From positions 1 to 64,000 of the forward strand of contig NZ_QUMK01000005.1 of NCBI RefSeq assembly GCF_010907035.1: DNA of 64,000 nt. Direction: 5' to 3'. The notes under the pieces are model-generated. The model was given only the letters and a program-made list of their open reading frames with translations. It did no database searches and was not told the origin of the DNA. Below are positions 29,962-40,468 of the stretch, piece by piece; position 1 is the stretch's first letter; every line of letters begins with the position of its first letter. This stretch comes from Rhodopseudomonas sp. BR0M22 (GTDB lineage Bacteria > Pseudomonadota > Alphaproteobacteria > Rhizobiales > Xanthobacteraceae). Both the position numbers and the translations under genes were made by a program.

Positions 29962-30098
29962 CGGTCCCGTAAAGAATGATACCCGGATTTCGCCCGTGCG
30001 GCGCCGTGCTGCGGTCGGCCATCCGATGGCGCGGACCATAGGGGGAATTGGCAGGTGCGCAAATAGCCGCATGCACCGGCCGAGACAGGAGTGATGCG

Positions 30099-30683
30099 AT
30101 GGGACTTGCGGTGATGATCATCGGCCTGGTGCTGTTCATCGGCACCCATGTCGTGACGACGCGGCGCGACCTGCGCAGCCGCCTGATCGGGATCGGCGGC
30201 GAGGCGGTCTATAAGATCGCCTATGCGGTGCTGGCTATCGGCGGCCTGCTTCTGATCGCCTACGGGTTCGGGTCCTATCGCGCTCATGGCTGGATCGACG
30301 TCTGGTATCCACCGCATTGGACACGGCATCTGACCGCGCTCTTGATGCTGCCGATGGCGATCCTGTTGGCGGCGGCCTATTCGCGCGGCCGCATCTATGC
30401 CGCGGTCAAGCACCCGATGATCACCGCGGTGAAGCTGTGGGCGGTCGGCCATTTGATCGCCAATGGCGATCTCGGCTCGATCATCCTGTTCGGCTCGCTG
30501 CTCGCATGGGCGGTGTACGACCGCATCTCGCTGAAGCGGCGCAGCGACGCAGGCGGCCCGCTGATCCCGGTCGGTGGCGTCAAGAACGACGTCATCGCCA
30601 TTGTTGCCGGCGTGTTGCTGTATCTCGCGCTGGCCTTCGTGTTCCATCCCTACGTCATCGGCGTGTCCGTGTTCGGAGCCTAA
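30099..30683 (+). CDS. NnrU-family integral membrane protein
   Basis: A 194-aa protein with about six hydrophobic segments and the NnrU pattern ([52 protein letters not shown]). NnrU is associated with denitrification gene clusters, and related proteins act in isoprenoid/carotenoid metabolism, but no nitrogen-oxide genes are here. AGGAG sits 8 bases before the ATG. It ends 2 bases before panB, so the two are likely cotranscribed. Confidence 0.87.
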   Translation: MGLAVMIIGLVLFIGTHVVTTRRDLRSRLIGIGGEAVYKIAYAVLAIGGLLLIAYGFGSYRAHGWIDVWYPPHWTRHLTALLMLPMAILLAAAYSRGRIYAAVKHPMITAVKLWAVGHLIANGDLGSIILFGSLLAWAVYDRISLKRRSDAGGPLIPVGGVKNDVIAIVAGVLLYLALAFVFHPYVIGVSVFGA

Positions 30684-30685
30684 TC

Positions 30686-31510
30686 ATGTCTGTTCAATCG
30701 ACGATCCGGCGGAAGACTGCTCCGGACATCCGCGCGCGCAAGGGCGGCGACCCGATCGTGATGCTGACCTCGTATCACGCTCACACTGCCTCGCTGGTCG
30801 ATCGCTATTGCGACGCCATTCTGGTCGGCGACTCGCTCGGCAACGTCATGCATGGCTTTGAGACCACGTTGCCGGTGACGCTCGACATGATGATCCTGCA
30901 GGGCCACGCGGTGATGCGCGGCTCCCAGCATGCGCTGGTCGTGGTCGATATGCCGTTCGGCTCCTATGAAGCTTCGAAAGAGCAGGCGTTTCATTCGGCC
31001 GCGCGCATCCTCAAGGAGACGCACTGCGGCGCCGTGAAGCTCGAGGGCGGCGTGCGGATGGCGGAGACCATCGCGTTCCTCACCGAGCGCGGCATTCCGG
31101 TGATGGGCCACATTGGCCTGACGCCGCAGTCGATCAACACGCTGGGCTCGTTCCGCGCGCAGGGCCGCGAGGAGGGAAGCTGGGCGCCGATCGAGGCCGA
31201 CGCAAAGGCGGTCGCCGACGCCGGAGCGTTCTCGGTCGTGGTCGAAGCTGTCGCCGAGCCGCTCGGCCGCAAGATTACCGAGTCGATTGCGATCCCGACC
31301 ATCGGCATCGGCGCCAGCGCGGCCTGCGATGGTCAGGTGTTGGTGCTCGAAGATATGCTCGGCTTGTCGCCGCGGGCGCCGAAATTCGTCAAGCGCTACG
31401 GCAATCTCGGGCCGGGAATCGAAGAGGCCATCAAGGGCTACGCCGAGGAGGTGCGGTCCCGTGCCTTCCCAGGGCCGGAGCATGTTTACGGGATGAAGTC
31501 GAAGGCGTGA
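30686..31510 (+). CDS. panB: 3-methyl-2-oxobutanoate hydroxymethyltransferase
   Basis: The first enzyme of pantothenate synthesis (274 aa), which transfers a hydroxymethyl group from methylene-THF to ketoisovalerate. Blocks: [27 protein letters not shown] (metal-binding Asp), [29 protein letters not shown] and [16 protein letters not shown]. No panC is adjacent. The start is 2 bases after the NnrU-like stop. Confidence 0.97.
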   Translation: MSVQSTIRRKTAPDIRARKGGDPIVMLTSYHAHTASLVDRYCDAILVGDSLGNVMHGFETTLPVTLDMMILQGHAVMRGSQHALVVVDMPFGSYEASKEQAFHSAARILKETHCGAVKLEGGVRMAETIAFLTERGIPVMGHIGLTPQSINTLGSFRAQGREEGSWAPIEADAKAVADAGAFSVVVEAVAEPLGRKITESIAIPTIGIGASAACDGQVLVLEDMLGLSPRAPKFVKRYGNLGPGIEEAIKGYAEEVRSRAFPGPEHVYGMKSKA

Positions 31511-31675
31511 GGCGGCAAGCCAAGGCGTGCGCACGGTTCAAGGTATCCCCTTGATCCGTCTCGCTTTGCCTTGCCAGCGCCATAACGCTAGGGTATCGCC
31601 CGCGCGACGGCGAGGGACGGGCGAGCTGCAGCAACCGCTGGGATGCTGTGCTGTCGGGACAGGAAAAATCTCCAA

Positions 31676-32332
31676 GTGTCTGAATTATTTAATGAAGTCG
31701 ACGAAGAGCTGCGTCGCGAACGGCTCAGGAAGCTGTGGGACAAGTACTCGATCTTTATCGTCGGCGCGGCCGTCCTGATCGTCGTCGGGGTCGGCACCTG
31801 GCGCGGCTATGAATATTACGAGTCCAAAAAGGCGGCCGAAGCCGGCGCGGCCTTTGCTGCCGCTGCAGACCTTGCCGAGCAGAACAAGCATGCCGAGGCG
31901 GAAGCCGCGTTCGACAAGATCGCCGCGTCGGCTCCTGCGGGCTACCGCACCCTGGCGCGGCTGCGTGCAGCCGCGGAGATTGCCGCGCGCGATCCGCAAG
32001 CTGCGGGAAAGCGTTACGACGAGATCTCAGCAGACCGCAGCCTCGCTGCGCCGTTCCGCGATCTTGCCAGCATCCGGTCCGCGGGCCTGGTGCTGGAGAC
32101 GGCAAGCTACAACGATCTGGTGCAGCGGCTCGAGCCGGTCGCATCGGGCGATGGCGCGTTCCGGCATACTGCACGCGAACTGCTGGCGCTGTCCGCGTGG
32201 CGGGCCAAGAACGTGACGGCGACCCGGCAGTGGATCGACAAGATCAATGCCGATGCCGAAACGCCGGGTAGTCTGCGCAGCCGGGCCGATGTGCTGCAAG
32301 CGCTGCTGCCGCCCACCGCCGCCAAAAGCTGA
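31676..32332 (+). CDS. YfgM-like membrane-anchored TPR protein
   Basis: A 218-aa protein with an N-terminal cytoplasmic helix (SELFNEVDEELRRERLRKLWDKY), one transmembrane segment (FIVGAAVLIVVGVGTW) and a periplasmic TPR-like region, the pattern of YfgM, a SecYEG-associated chaperone partner. The GTG at 31676 matches the conserved N-terminus; an AGGAA is about 10 bases upstream. The order yfgM-lipoprotein-der parallels enterobacterial yfgM-bamB-der. Confidence 0.88.
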   Translation: MSELFNEVDEELRRERLRKLWDKYSIFIVGAAVLIVVGVGTWRGYEYYESKKAAEAGAAFAAAADLAEQNKHAEAEAAFDKIAASAPAGYRTLARLRAAAEIAARDPQAAGKRYDEISADRSLAAPFRDLASIRSAGLVLETASYNDLVQRLEPVASGDGAFRHTARELLALSAWRAKNVTATRQWIDKINADAETPGSLRSRADVLQALLPPTAAKS

Positions 32333-32378
32333 CCTTGTTCGAGCGACCGCGACACTGAACTCTGTGAGAGATTGATCC

Positions 32379-32930
32379 ATGCGCCTGTCGCACCGCCTGA
32401 TTCCACTCGCCGTGCTGGTCGCGCTGTCCAGTGCCTTGGCCGGTTGCGGCAGCATGAGCAGCTTCGATCCGACCGACATGTTCGATTTCCTGGATCAGAA
32501 GAAGAAGCTCGCCGGCGAACGAAAGCCGGTGTTTCCGGAAGGCGTGCCGGGCCTCGAGCAGGGCGTGCCGAAGAGCCTGTACAAGGACGAGGTCGAGCAG
32601 CAGCAGCGCCAGCAGGCCGCCGCCGAAGCCGCTCCTGCGCCGGTCGAAGAAAAGCCGAAGCCTGCCGCTCGCTCCAAGAGCCGGCATAAATCAGCGGCGC
32701 GCCGCCCGGCCGCACCGGCGGCTGAGCCCGCCGCTGAGCCGGCCGCCGAGGAAGAGGGCGGCGCCGCCGCCGTGCCGCCGGCGCCGAAGCCGGCCAAACA
32801 GTCGCGCCGCCGCGTCACCGCCCCGCCGGCCGACGATCAGTCGTCCGCCCCGGCGTCGGCTCCGTCGCAATCCTCCGGAACGGCTCCTTCCTTCCCGGCG
32901 CCGTTGCCGAGCGGCAGTTTTCAGCGCTGA
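32379..32930 (+). CDS. Lipoprotein with Pro/Ala-rich disordered tail
   Basis: A 183-aa protein with a signal peptide and lipobox (ALAGC, Cys at residue 23). A short conserved-looking part (SSFDPTDMFDFLDQKKKLAGERKPVFPEGVPGLEQGVP) precedes a long Ala/Pro/Lys/Glu-rich tail expected to be disordered. It occupies the bamB position between the YfgM-like gene and der but has no beta-propeller. Function is unknown; a cell-envelope role is inferred from position. Confidence 0.82.
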   Translation: MRLSHRLIPLAVLVALSSALAGCGSMSSFDPTDMFDFLDQKKKLAGERKPVFPEGVPGLEQGVPKSLYKDEVEQQQRQQAAAEAAPAPVEEKPKPAARSKSRHKSAARRPAAPAAEPAAEPAAEEEGGAAAVPPAPKPAKQSRRRVTAPPADDQSSAPASAPSQSSGTAPSFPAPLPSGSFQR

Positions 32931-33002
32931 TTGAGGCTTCGGCCTCGAAGGTCGGACCCGAGCGACATTGACAGGCCGCCGCTTCTCGGCGACGGATCAG
33001 CC

Positions 33003-34379
33003 ATGTCTTTCATCCTCGCAATCATCGGCCGGCCTAATGTCGGTAAATCGACCCTGTTCAATCGCCTCGTCGGCCAAAAGCTGGCGCTGGTCGACGATGC
33101 GCCCGGCGTCACCCGTGACCGCCGTGAAGGCGAAGGCCGGCTCGGCGATCTCAACTTCACGCTGATCGACACTGCCGGTCTCGACGAGGGGCCGAAGGGC
33201 TCGCTCACAGCCCGAATGCAGGAGCAGACCGAAACGGCGATCGAACTGGCGGATGCGCTGCTGTTCGTGTTCGACGCCCGCGCCGGCCTGACCCCGAACG
33301 ATCGCGCCTTCGCCGACTTCGCCCGCCGCGCCAACAAGCCGGTGGTGCTGGTCGCCAACAAGAGTGAGGGCAAGCACGGCGAGATCGGCGCGATGGAGTC
33401 GTATGCGCTCGGCCTTGGTGACCCGGTGCAGATCTCCGCCGAGCACGGCGAGGGCATGGGCGAGCTCTACGATGCGCTGCGCCCGTTGATGCCCGAGCCG
33501 GACGACGAGGAAGACGAGGAGCCGATCGACGACAGCGAGGAGGCGATCGCGACGCGGCCGATCCGGGTCGCCATCGTTGGCCGTCCCAATGCCGGCAAGT
33601 CGACCTTCATCAACCGCCTGCTCGGCGAAGAGCGCTTGCTGACCAGCCCGGAAGCAGGAACCACGCGGGACTCGATCGCCGTCGAGGTGGAATGGAAGGG
33701 ACGCGACTTCCGCGTGTTCGATACCGCCGGGCTGCGGCGCCGGTCGCGCATCGAAGAGAAGCTGGAGAAACTTTCGGTTGCCGACGCGCTGCGCGCGGTG
33801 CGCTTCGCCGAAGTCGTGGTGCTGATGATGGATGCTCAGCACCGCTTCGAAGAGCAGGATCTGCGGATCGCCGACCTCGTCGAGCGCGAGGGGCGGGCGC
33901 TGGTGATCGCGGTCAATAAGTGGGATCTGATCGAGCGACAGGGCGGCCAGATCGCACAGCTTCGGGCCGACGCCGACCACTGGCTGCCGCAGATCAAGGG
34001 CGTGCCGATCGTCGCGACCTCCGGCATGCTGGGCGAGGGCGTCGACCGTCTGATGCAGGCGATCCAGGATGCCTATGCGGTCTGGAACAGGCGTGTGCCG
34101 ACCGCGGCGCTGAACCGCTGGTTCGAGCAGGCGATTTCGCAGAACCCGCCGCCGGCGGTCTCGGGCCGCCGCCTGAAGCTGAACTACGTGACCCAGACCA
34201 AGGCGCGACCGCCGAGCTTCGTGGTGTTCTGTTCGCGTGCCGACGCAGTGCCTGAATCGTATCTGCGCTACCTGGTCAACAGCCTGCGCGGCGCGTTCGA
34301 ACTGCCCGGCACGCCGGTCCGCATCACCCTGCGCGAGAAGGCGAACCCGTTCGCGCACAAGCGCAAGCGGAAGTCATGA
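33003..34379 (+). CDS. der: Ribosome-assembly GTPase Der (EngA)
   Basis: A double-GTPase of 458 aa required for 50S assembly. Two G domains are seen: GRPNVGKST with DTAGL near the N-terminus, and GRPNAGKST with DTAGL and VNKWD in the second half. An acidic linker ([10 protein letters not shown]) lies between them, and a KH-like C-terminal domain ends in a basic KRKRKS. The ATG at 33003 starts [14 protein letters not shown]. Its stop overlaps the start of the MFS gene (ATGA). Confidence 0.98.
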   Translation: MSFILAIIGRPNVGKSTLFNRLVGQKLALVDDAPGVTRDRREGEGRLGDLNFTLIDTAGLDEGPKGSLTARMQEQTETAIELADALLFVFDARAGLTPNDRAFADFARRANKPVVLVANKSEGKHGEIGAMESYALGLGDPVQISAEHGEGMGELYDALRPLMPEPDDEEDEEPIDDSEEAIATRPIRVAIVGRPNAGKSTFINRLLGEERLLTSPEAGTTRDSIAVEVEWKGRDFRVFDTAGLRRRSRIEEKLEKLSVADALRAVRFAEVVVLMMDAQHRFEEQDLRIADLVEREGRALVIAVNKWDLIERQGGQIAQLRADADHWLPQIKGVPIVATSGMLGEGVDRLMQAIQDAYAVWNRRVPTAALNRWFEQAISQNPPPAVSGRRLKLNYVTQTKARPPSFVVFCSRADAVPESYLRYLVNSLRGAFELPGTPVRITLREKANPFAHKRKRKS

Positions 34380-35644
34380 CCACCGCCGACGTTCCGAACC
34401 GGCCGCTGTCGGAGCCGCTCGCTCCCGGCCCGCGCCGCGCCGCCGTCGGCTTCATCTTCATCACCATCGCGCTCGACATGCTGAGTGTCGGCATGATCCT
34501 GCCGATCCTGCCGAAGCTGATCGAAAGCTTCTCCGACAACAACACCGCCGATGCCGCGCGGGTCTACGGCGCGTTCGGCACGGCTTGGGCTCTGATGCAG
34601 TTGTTCGCATCGCCGATCCTGGGCGGCCTGTCGGATCGGTTCGGGCGGCGACCGGTGATCCTGCTGTCGAACCTCGGCCTCGGCCTCGATTACATCCTGA
34701 TGGCGCTGGCGCCGTCGCTGTGGTGGCTGTTCGTCGGCCGGGTGATCTCGGGCATCACCTCGGCGAGCATCTCGACCTCGTTCGCCTATATCGCCGACGT
34801 CACGCCTGCCGAGAAGCGGGCCGCTGTGTTCGGCATGGTCGGTGCGGCGTTCGGACTCGGCTTCACTTTCGGTCCTGCGATCGGCGGACTGCTCGGTGGT
34901 GTCGATCCGCGGTTGCCGTTCTGGGTGGCGGCAGGATTGAGCCTAGCTAACGCGCTCTATGGTCTGTTCGTCCTGCCGGAATCGTTGCCGCGCGACCGGC
35001 GCTCGCCGTTCCGCTGGAAGTCCGCCAATCCGATCGGGGCCGTGCGCCTGCTCGCCTCGAACGCGACGCTGGCGGCGTTGGCGGTGGTCGAATTCTGCGC
35101 CGAGCTGGCGCACGTCGCGTTGCCGGCGACGTTCGTTCTGTACACCGGCTACCGCTACGGTTGGGACCAAACCACGATTGGACTGGCGTTGGCCTTCGTC
35201 GGCGTCTGCACCACGATCGTGCAGGGTTTCCTGGTCGGCCCCGCGGTGAAGCGGCTGGGCGAGCGGCGCGCGCAAGTGCTCGGTTACGGCGGTGGTGCGC
35301 TTGGTTTTGCGATCTACGCGCTGGCGCCGAGCGGCTCGCTGTTTTGGATCGGCATTCCGGTGATGACGATGTGGGGCATTGCCGGGCCGGCCACTTCGGG
35401 CATGATGACGCGGTTGGTGTCGCCGGCGCAGCAGGGGCAGCTACAGGGCGCGACCACAAGCGTGAAGAGCGTCGCCGAGTTGATCGGACCATTCCTGTTC
35501 ACGATGATCTTCGCTTATTTCATCGATGCCGGAGCGCCGTTGCATTTGCCGGGCGCGCCGTTCCTGCTCGCCGGCGCGCTGCTGATCGTGTCGGTGGTGA
35601 TCGTGGTGTTGGCCGGAGACAAGGCCGAGCGACCTCAGCCATAG
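34376..35644 (+). CDS. TetA-like MFS drug exporter
   Basis: A 422-aa major facilitator with 12 hydrophobic segments. The loop motif [14 protein letters not shown] and the early [13 protein letters not shown] segment resemble the TetA/DHA1 drug:H+ antiporter group. The start overlaps der by four bases, so it is translationally coupled to it. No regulator is adjacent. Substrate unknown. Confidence 0.9.
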   Translation: MTTADVPNRPLSEPLAPGPRRAAVGFIFITIALDMLSVGMILPILPKLIESFSDNNTADAARVYGAFGTAWALMQLFASPILGGLSDRFGRRPVILLSNLGLGLDYILMALAPSLWWLFVGRVISGITSASISTSFAYIADVTPAEKRAAVFGMVGAAFGLGFTFGPAIGGLLGGVDPRLPFWVAAGLSLANALYGLFVLPESLPRDRRSPFRWKSANPIGAVRLLASNATLAALAVVEFCAELAHVALPATFVLYTGYRYGWDQTTIGLALAFVGVCTTIVQGFLVGPAVKRLGERRAQVLGYGGGALGFAIYALAPSGSLFWIGIPVMTMWGIAGPATSGMMTRLVSPAQQGQLQGATTSVKSVAELIGPFLFTMIFAYFIDAGAPLHLPGAPFLLAGALLIVSVVIVVLAGDKAERPQP

Positions 35645-35687
35645 GCCATTTTTCCGCTCCGTTCGCATTTTGCCAGGGGGACTTTGC

Positions 35688-38600
35688 TCAGAACGGCACC
35701 GACGCCCGACCCCGGAATGTCCAGATCTGGACGGTGCCACCGAGACCTCCGAGTTCAGCGCCGACCGCGACTGACGCGCCGTTCCCAAGCCGTGCAGCGA
35801 CGCCTCCGGACACGCGAGCAGACCACCCATCGAGCAGCGGCACCGAGGCCAGCGGCGTTCCGCCGGCCAGCGTGACCGTCTCGGCGTTGTCGCCGAGGAA
35901 ATAGTAGTCAGCAAAGGCGCCCATGTAGGGCGCAAGCGTCAGCGACGCGCTGTAAAGCCAGGGGTAGCTCAGCTTGAGGCCTGCCGATGCTCTGCCGGTG
36001 AAGAATTCGCGCTGCGCCTGCTGTGTGCCGAGCGAATCCGCATAGGCGTTCTGGCGCTCCCACAGTGCGTAGATCTTCGCCGAGGGCTCGATCGCAATTC
36101 CGAACGCTTCGGTGCTGCCTGTGATGCCTCCGGACAACATCCAGCGCTGTCCATCGAAGCTGCCGAAGGCGGCACCGGCCGAGCCGTCGTAGCCGATCCC
36201 GGAATAGGCGCCGGCAATATCGAAGCGCAACCCCGCAGCGGATCGCCACGCAGCATATGAGCCGATCGTCCAGCCATCGCCTTTGAGCCTGCCGTTCAGT
36301 GCACCAGACTTGTAATCGAAGGTCTCGTAGCCACCGACGATGCCGATCAGAAAGTCGGGAGACGGCTTCCTGGTCAGTCCGATCAGGGCATTGACTTGAT
36401 TGCCGGTCAAGACCGAGCCAGTATTGCTCGAATTCCATTGGCCGATCCCGGCACCTCTTACTTCGGCCCACATCAGCCAATCCCTCGGCTCGGTCGGCAT
36501 TTTCGCGGGGGCCTTGGTGATACCGGGGGGGCCGACGCTACTGCCCATCGCGGCAAATGTGTCGTCGAAGCGCGATCGACCGCGTCCAAATCCTGCAGGA
36601 GCGCCGAATCCGATCGCCTGGCCGCCGGCCGCGTCGTCACGCACGCCAGCTCTCGGCCAGCGGCTCTCCGCGGCGATGTCGCGACTGCCGGCTCTGCTCT
36701 GCGAAAGGTCGTCGGTAAAGTTGAAGCGCAGACCCGTGCTGGACGGCGTGATCAGCTCTCCGCCATCGTTGAACCCTTCGGAAATCGCCGAATCGATCGC
36801 ACTCGAAATGGCGGCACCGGAGGTCTGTGCGACCGTCTTGCTCGCGATGATCTGCATCGCGCGCAGCTTCAGACTGTCCTGGGGCGTATTGACGGCTTGC
36901 AGGAGTGGCGACGAGGTGCTGGCGCCGAAGCTGGCGTTGGCGGCGAACGCGGCGACGATGGTGTGGGTGCCGACCGTCAGGCTGCTGGTGGTGAACGTCG
37001 CGGTCCCACCGGACAACGCAACCGATCCGATCGCAACACCGCCATCGGTGAAAGTCACGGTGCCGCTCGGCGTTGCACCGCTCGCCGTCACTGTTGCGGT
37101 GAAGCTCACCGCCTGGTTCGCCTCGCTCGGATTTCGAGAGGAGGCGAGTGTGGTGGTGGTGGTGGATACGATGTAGCTGAAGAGGCCAGCTCCGGTACTG
37201 CTGCCGCTGGGCGTCGTCACGGTGACGTCCACTGCGCCCGCGCCATGCGTCGGCGTCGTTGCTGTGATCGTGGTGGCGCTGGTTACGCTGAACGCTGTGG
37301 CCGCCGCGCCGCCGAAGCTCACCGCCGTCGCGCCGGTTAGATTGCTGCCGGTGATTGTGACCGAGGTGCCGCCAGCGCTCGGGCCACTGGCCGGACTGAT
37401 CGACGTCACGGTGGGACCCGAGACGTAGCTATAGAGACCCGTCCCGGTGCCGGTGCCGCCGGGCGTCGTGACCACGACGTCGACGCTGCCCGCCGCATGG
37501 GCCGGCGTGGTCGCTGTGATCGTGGTGGCATTCACGACCGTTACACCTGTCGCGGCGGCGCCACCGATCGTCACCGCCGTCGCGCCGGTGAAATTCGTGC
37601 CGCTGATGGTGACGGACATACCGCCACTGGTCGGGCCCACAGCGGGCGTAATCGCCGTCACCGTCACGGTCACCGTATAGGTGAAGCCGCCGGTCGACGT
37701 GGCGGATCCGCTCGCGGTGGTGACCACGACGTCGCGCGCGCCGGCCGTCCCCGCCGGCGTGGTGATCACGATCGAGGTTGCTGTATTGGTGCCGAGTGTC
37801 GCGGCGGCGCCGCCGATGGTCACCGACGTGACACCCGACAGGTTGGTGCCGGTGATGGTGACCGACGTGCCGCCGGTTGCCGGGCCTGAATTCGGCGTGA
37901 TCGTACTGATTGTCGGAGACGTCACGTAGGTGAAGCCGCCGGTCGATGTCGCCGTGCCACCCGCGGTGGTCACGACCACGTCGCGGGCGCCGGCTGTTCC
38001 TGCCGGCGTCGTGATCACGATCGAGGTCGCAGTGTTGGTACCGAGCGTTGCGGCTGCGCCGCCGACCGTGACAGAGGTGACGCCTGCCAAATTTGTTCCG
38101 CTGATCGTGACCGATGTGCCGCCTCCAGTGGATCCGGAACTCGGCGAGATCGTGCTGATGGTCGGTGGCGCTGCGTAGGTGAAGCCGCCGGTTGATGTCG
38201 CAGAGCCGCCTGCGGTGGTCACGACCACGTCGCGGGCACCGGCTGTTCCGGCGGGCGTGGTAATCGCGATCGAGGTTGAGGTGTTGGTGCCCAGGGTCGC
38301 AGAGGCGCCGCCAACTGTCACGCTTGTGACGCCGGACAGATTGGTGCCGGTGATGGTCACTGAGGTTCCTCCCGCGGTCGGGCCGGAATTCGGTGTGATC
38401 GTGCTGATCGAGGGCGACAAGGTGTAGGTGAATCCGCCGGTCGATGTCGCCGAGCCACCGGCTGTCGTCACCACGACGTCCTGCGCGCCGGCACTGCCGG
38501 CTGGTGTCGTGATGGCGATCGAGGTGGAGGTGTTGGTGCCGAGCGTCGCCGACGCACCGCCGACCGTGACCGAGGTGACGCCGGACAGGTTGGTACCTGT

Positions 38601-40073
38601 GATGGTTACCGACGTACCACCGCCGGTCGAGCCCGAGTTTGGCGAGATCGAACTGATGGTAGGGGCTGCAACGTAGGTGAATCCGCCGGTCGATGTCGCC
38701 GAGCCACCCGAGGTGGTCACGACCACGTCGCGGGCGCCGGCTGTTCCGGCCGGCGTGGTGATCACGATCGAGGTTGAGGTATTGGTGCCGAGTGTCGCGG
38801 CGGCGCCGCCAACGGTCACCGACGTGACACCCGACAGGTTGGTGCCGGTGATGGTCACGGAGGTGCCGCCGGTGGCCGGGCCCGAGTTCGGCGTAATTGT
38901 GCTGATCGTCGGGGACGGCAGATAGGTGAAGCCGCCGACGGAGGTCGCCGAACCGCCAGCCGTCGTCACCACGACATCGCGGGCGCCGGCGGTGCCCGCC
39001 GGAGTCGTGATCACGATCGAGGTCGACGTATTGGTGCCGAGCGTTGCGGCTGCGCCGCCGACCGTGACACTGGTGACGCCGCTCAGGTTGGTGCCCGTGA
39101 TCGTGACCGAGGTTCCGCCAGCAGCCGGGCCTGAATTCGGCGAGATCGAACTGATCGTCGGCGCTGCCACATAGGTGAATTGGTCACTGGAACTGGTCGG
39201 AGACGTGCCGATCGCGTTCGTGACGGTGACGTGCACGGTTCCGGCGCTGCCTGCGGGTGACGGCACGACGATCTGTGTCGCCGAGCTGCTGCTAAAGCTG
39301 CTGCTCGGCACGGACGTTCCGCCGAAGCTCACCGACGTGGCACCGGTAAAGTTCGTGCCGGTGATAGTCACCGACGTGCCGCCGCCGAGCGGACCCGAGG
39401 TCGGCGCCACGGAAGTGACGCTCGGCGTGCCTGCCGGAGTGCAGGTCGCCGAAAGCGAAACGCTGCCGGTAAAGCCCTGGAAATTCCCGTTGTAAGCCTC
39501 GGCGTAGAGGCCCGAAGTCGAGTCGATGTTGCTGACGTCGGTCGAGGTCAATTGATAGTGTTGATTTGTGACCGTCGACGTGAATCCTCCGCCCGTGTTG
39601 TTGTTGAAGCCGGTCGGAATTCCGAAGCTGAAGTCGGCAACGAAACCCGCCTGGATGGCGCCGGCAGTCGGATTAATCGTGACAGAATAGTTGATGATGT
39701 CGCCCGCGGCGAAGCCTGTGACGAAGGTATTTTTGAACCCATTTCCATCGTCGGGACTATCAGGCGACGAGAACGTGACGCTGTAGTTCAGCGCGCCGCC
39801 ATTGACCGCGTCGCAGCCTGCCGATGCCGCCCAACTCAGCGTCGGTGTCGATGCCGCAACGATGCAGGCAAATGCCGCGACAGCTAGGTGGCGGCTCCTT
39901 CGCCGGATGAACGGTATTGTGGTGGCGGCGGTTGTTGCGGGAGCGCTGTCGCCAGTGCGGCGCCGATCATGCTTTGCTCTACCGAGGTGTGTACTTACCG
40001 GTTGAATCTTAGCCAACAATCGCAATTGCGAAGCAGAGAGACAGAGCGATGCTAAGCGCTGGGCGAAATGCAT
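35688..40073 (-). CDS. Large autotransporter with IPT/TIG repeats
   Basis: A surface protein of 1461 aa. After a long N-terminal extension (~60 residues) comes a hydrophobic signal (AVAAFACIVAASTPTLSWA). An N-terminal domain extends to about 215, followed by nine IPT/TIG modules, one Ig-like module (SSRNPSEANQAVSFTATV), and a C-terminal autotransporter barrel of about 280 residues ending in phenylalanine (RASVPF). Modules 2-7 are six near-identical 83-residue units. It looks like an adhesin or a surface stalk. The only ATG in range is at 40073; the long extension resembles ESPR-type signals, but a TTG start further in is possible. It is divergent from the tail-collar gene. Confidence 0.88.
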   Translation of the reverse strand: MHFAQRLASLCLSASQLRLLAKIQPVSTHLGRAKHDRRRTGDSAPATTAATTIPFIRRRSRHLAVAAFACIVAASTPTLSWAASAGCDAVNGGALNYSVTFSSPDSPDDGNGFKNTFVTGFAAGDIINYSVTINPTAGAIQAGFVADFSFGIPTGFNNNTGGGFTSTVTNQHYQLTSTDVSNIDSTSGLYAEAYNGNFQGFTGSVSLSATCTPAGTPSVTSVAPTSGPLGGGTSVTITGTNFTGATSVSFGGTSVPSSSFSSSSATQIVVPSPAGSAGTVHVTVTNAIGTSPTSSSDQFTYVAAPTISSISPNSGPAAGGTSVTITGTNLSGVTSVTVGGAAATLGTNTSTSIVITTPAGTAGARDVVVTTAGGSATSVGGFTYLPSPTISTITPNSGPATGGTSVTITGTNLSGVTSVTVGGAAATLGTNTSTSIVITTPAGTAGARDVVVTTSGGSATSTGGFTYVAAPTISSISPNSGSTGGGTSVTITGTNLSGVTSVTVGGASATLGTNTSTSIAITTPAGSAGAQDVVVTTAGGSATSTGGFTYTLSPSISTITPNSGPTAGGTSVTITGTNLSGVTSVTVGGASATLGTNTSTSIAITTPAGTAGARDVVVTTAGGSATSTGGFTYAAPPTISTISPSSGSTGGGTSVTISGTNLAGVTSVTVGGAAATLGTNTATSIVITTPAGTAGARDVVVTTAGGTATSTGGFTYVTSPTISTITPNSGPATGGTSVTITGTNLSGVTSVTIGGAAATLGTNTATSIVITTPAGTAGARDVVVTTASGSATSTGGFTYTVTVTVTAITPAVGPTSGGMSVTISGTNFTGATAVTIGGAAATGVTVVNATTITATTPAHAAGSVDVVVTTPGGTGTGTGLYSYVSGPTVTSISPASGPSAGGTSVTITGSNLTGATAVSFGGAAATAFSVTSATTITATTPTHGAGAVDVTVTTPSGSSTGAGLFSYIVSTTTTTLASSRNPSEANQAVSFTATVTASGATPSGTVTFTDGGVAIGSVALSGGTATFTTSSLTVGTHTIVAAFAANASFGASTSSPLLQAVNTPQDSLKLRAMQIIASKTVAQTSGAAISSAIDSAISEGFNDGGELITPSSTGLRFNFTDDLSQSRAGSRDIAAESRWPRAGVRDDAAGGQAIGFGAPAGFGRGRSRFDDTFAAMGSSVGPPGITKAPAKMPTEPRDWLMWAEVRGAGIGQWNSSNTGSVLTGNQVNALIGLTRKPSPDFLIGIVGGYETFDYKSGALNGRLKGDGWTIGSYAAWRSAAGLRFDIAGAYSGIGYDGSAGAAFGSFDGQRWMLSGGITGSTEAFGIAIEPSAKIYALWERQNAYADSLGTQQAQREFFTGRASAGLKLSYPWLYSASLTLAPYMGAFADYYFLGDNAETVTLAGGTPLASVPLLDGWSARVSGGVAARLGNGASVAVGAELGGLGGTVQIWTFRGRASVPF
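37681..39174 (-). repeat. Six tandem 249-bp IPT/TIG units in the autotransporter
   Basis: Six in-frame units of exactly 249 bp (83 codons). Unit starts alternate between an A form (APTISSISPNSG or close) and a B form (SPTISTITPNSG or close), suggesting growth by copying of 498-bp pairs. Adjacent units are similar enough for recombination to change the copy number. Confidence 0.9.
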
Positions 40074-40468
40074 ATTTTTGGCCGCTTTCGGAACTTATCG
40101 GAGCCTCTGAAAATAACAGCGGTCCAACCGCAGACGAGGCCCGACCTTAAAACGACTCGGACGTTCTCATTCGGTGGCGGTGGTATCAAGAAGAACAAAT
40201 AATCAGCTAGATAAATTGCGGTCGTCGATGCAAGAATGTAACAGTTAGTAGCGCGTGTTCCGCATTCATCAATTGATGAATTGTCGTCAGCGGTGTCGGA
40301 ATGCCGTTTGAAACATTCTTGTGAGTAATTGTTGAGTGAAGAGTGTGTTGGTGGGTCGTCGAATTTGCGGCGCACCGCATTGCGTCAGAGCCGTTATCTC
40401 TTTGGATAAACCAGATGCGGGTGTTCGCTTTTTCGCACCCGATCATTGATGTGGCGAGGATAGAGCAG
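40074..40468. other. AT-richer divergent promoter region
   Basis: A region of 395 bases between the autotransporter and the tail-collar gene. It is richer in A and T than its surroundings and carries an 18-bp perfect palindrome (40264-40281). Short frames here have no family resemblance. It must hold the promoters of both genes. Confidence 0.6.
40264..40281. promoter_or_regulatory. 18-bp perfect palindrome, candidate operator
   Basis: ATTCATCAATTGATGAAT is perfectly self-complementary. It lies about 190 bases from each gene start in the divergent gap between the autotransporter and tail-collar genes, a position suited to shared control by a dimeric regulator. No regulator gene is adjacent. 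Confidence 0.5.

Noticed and set aside
37681-39174. A regular series of 82-codon plus-strand frames
   Set aside because: They are antisense images of the 249-bp autotransporter repeats, all ending at the same base of each unit.
37681-39174. CRISPR-like periodicity
   Set aside because: The period is 249 bp with the entire unit conserved and in frame, so it is a protein repeat, not a repeat-spacer array.
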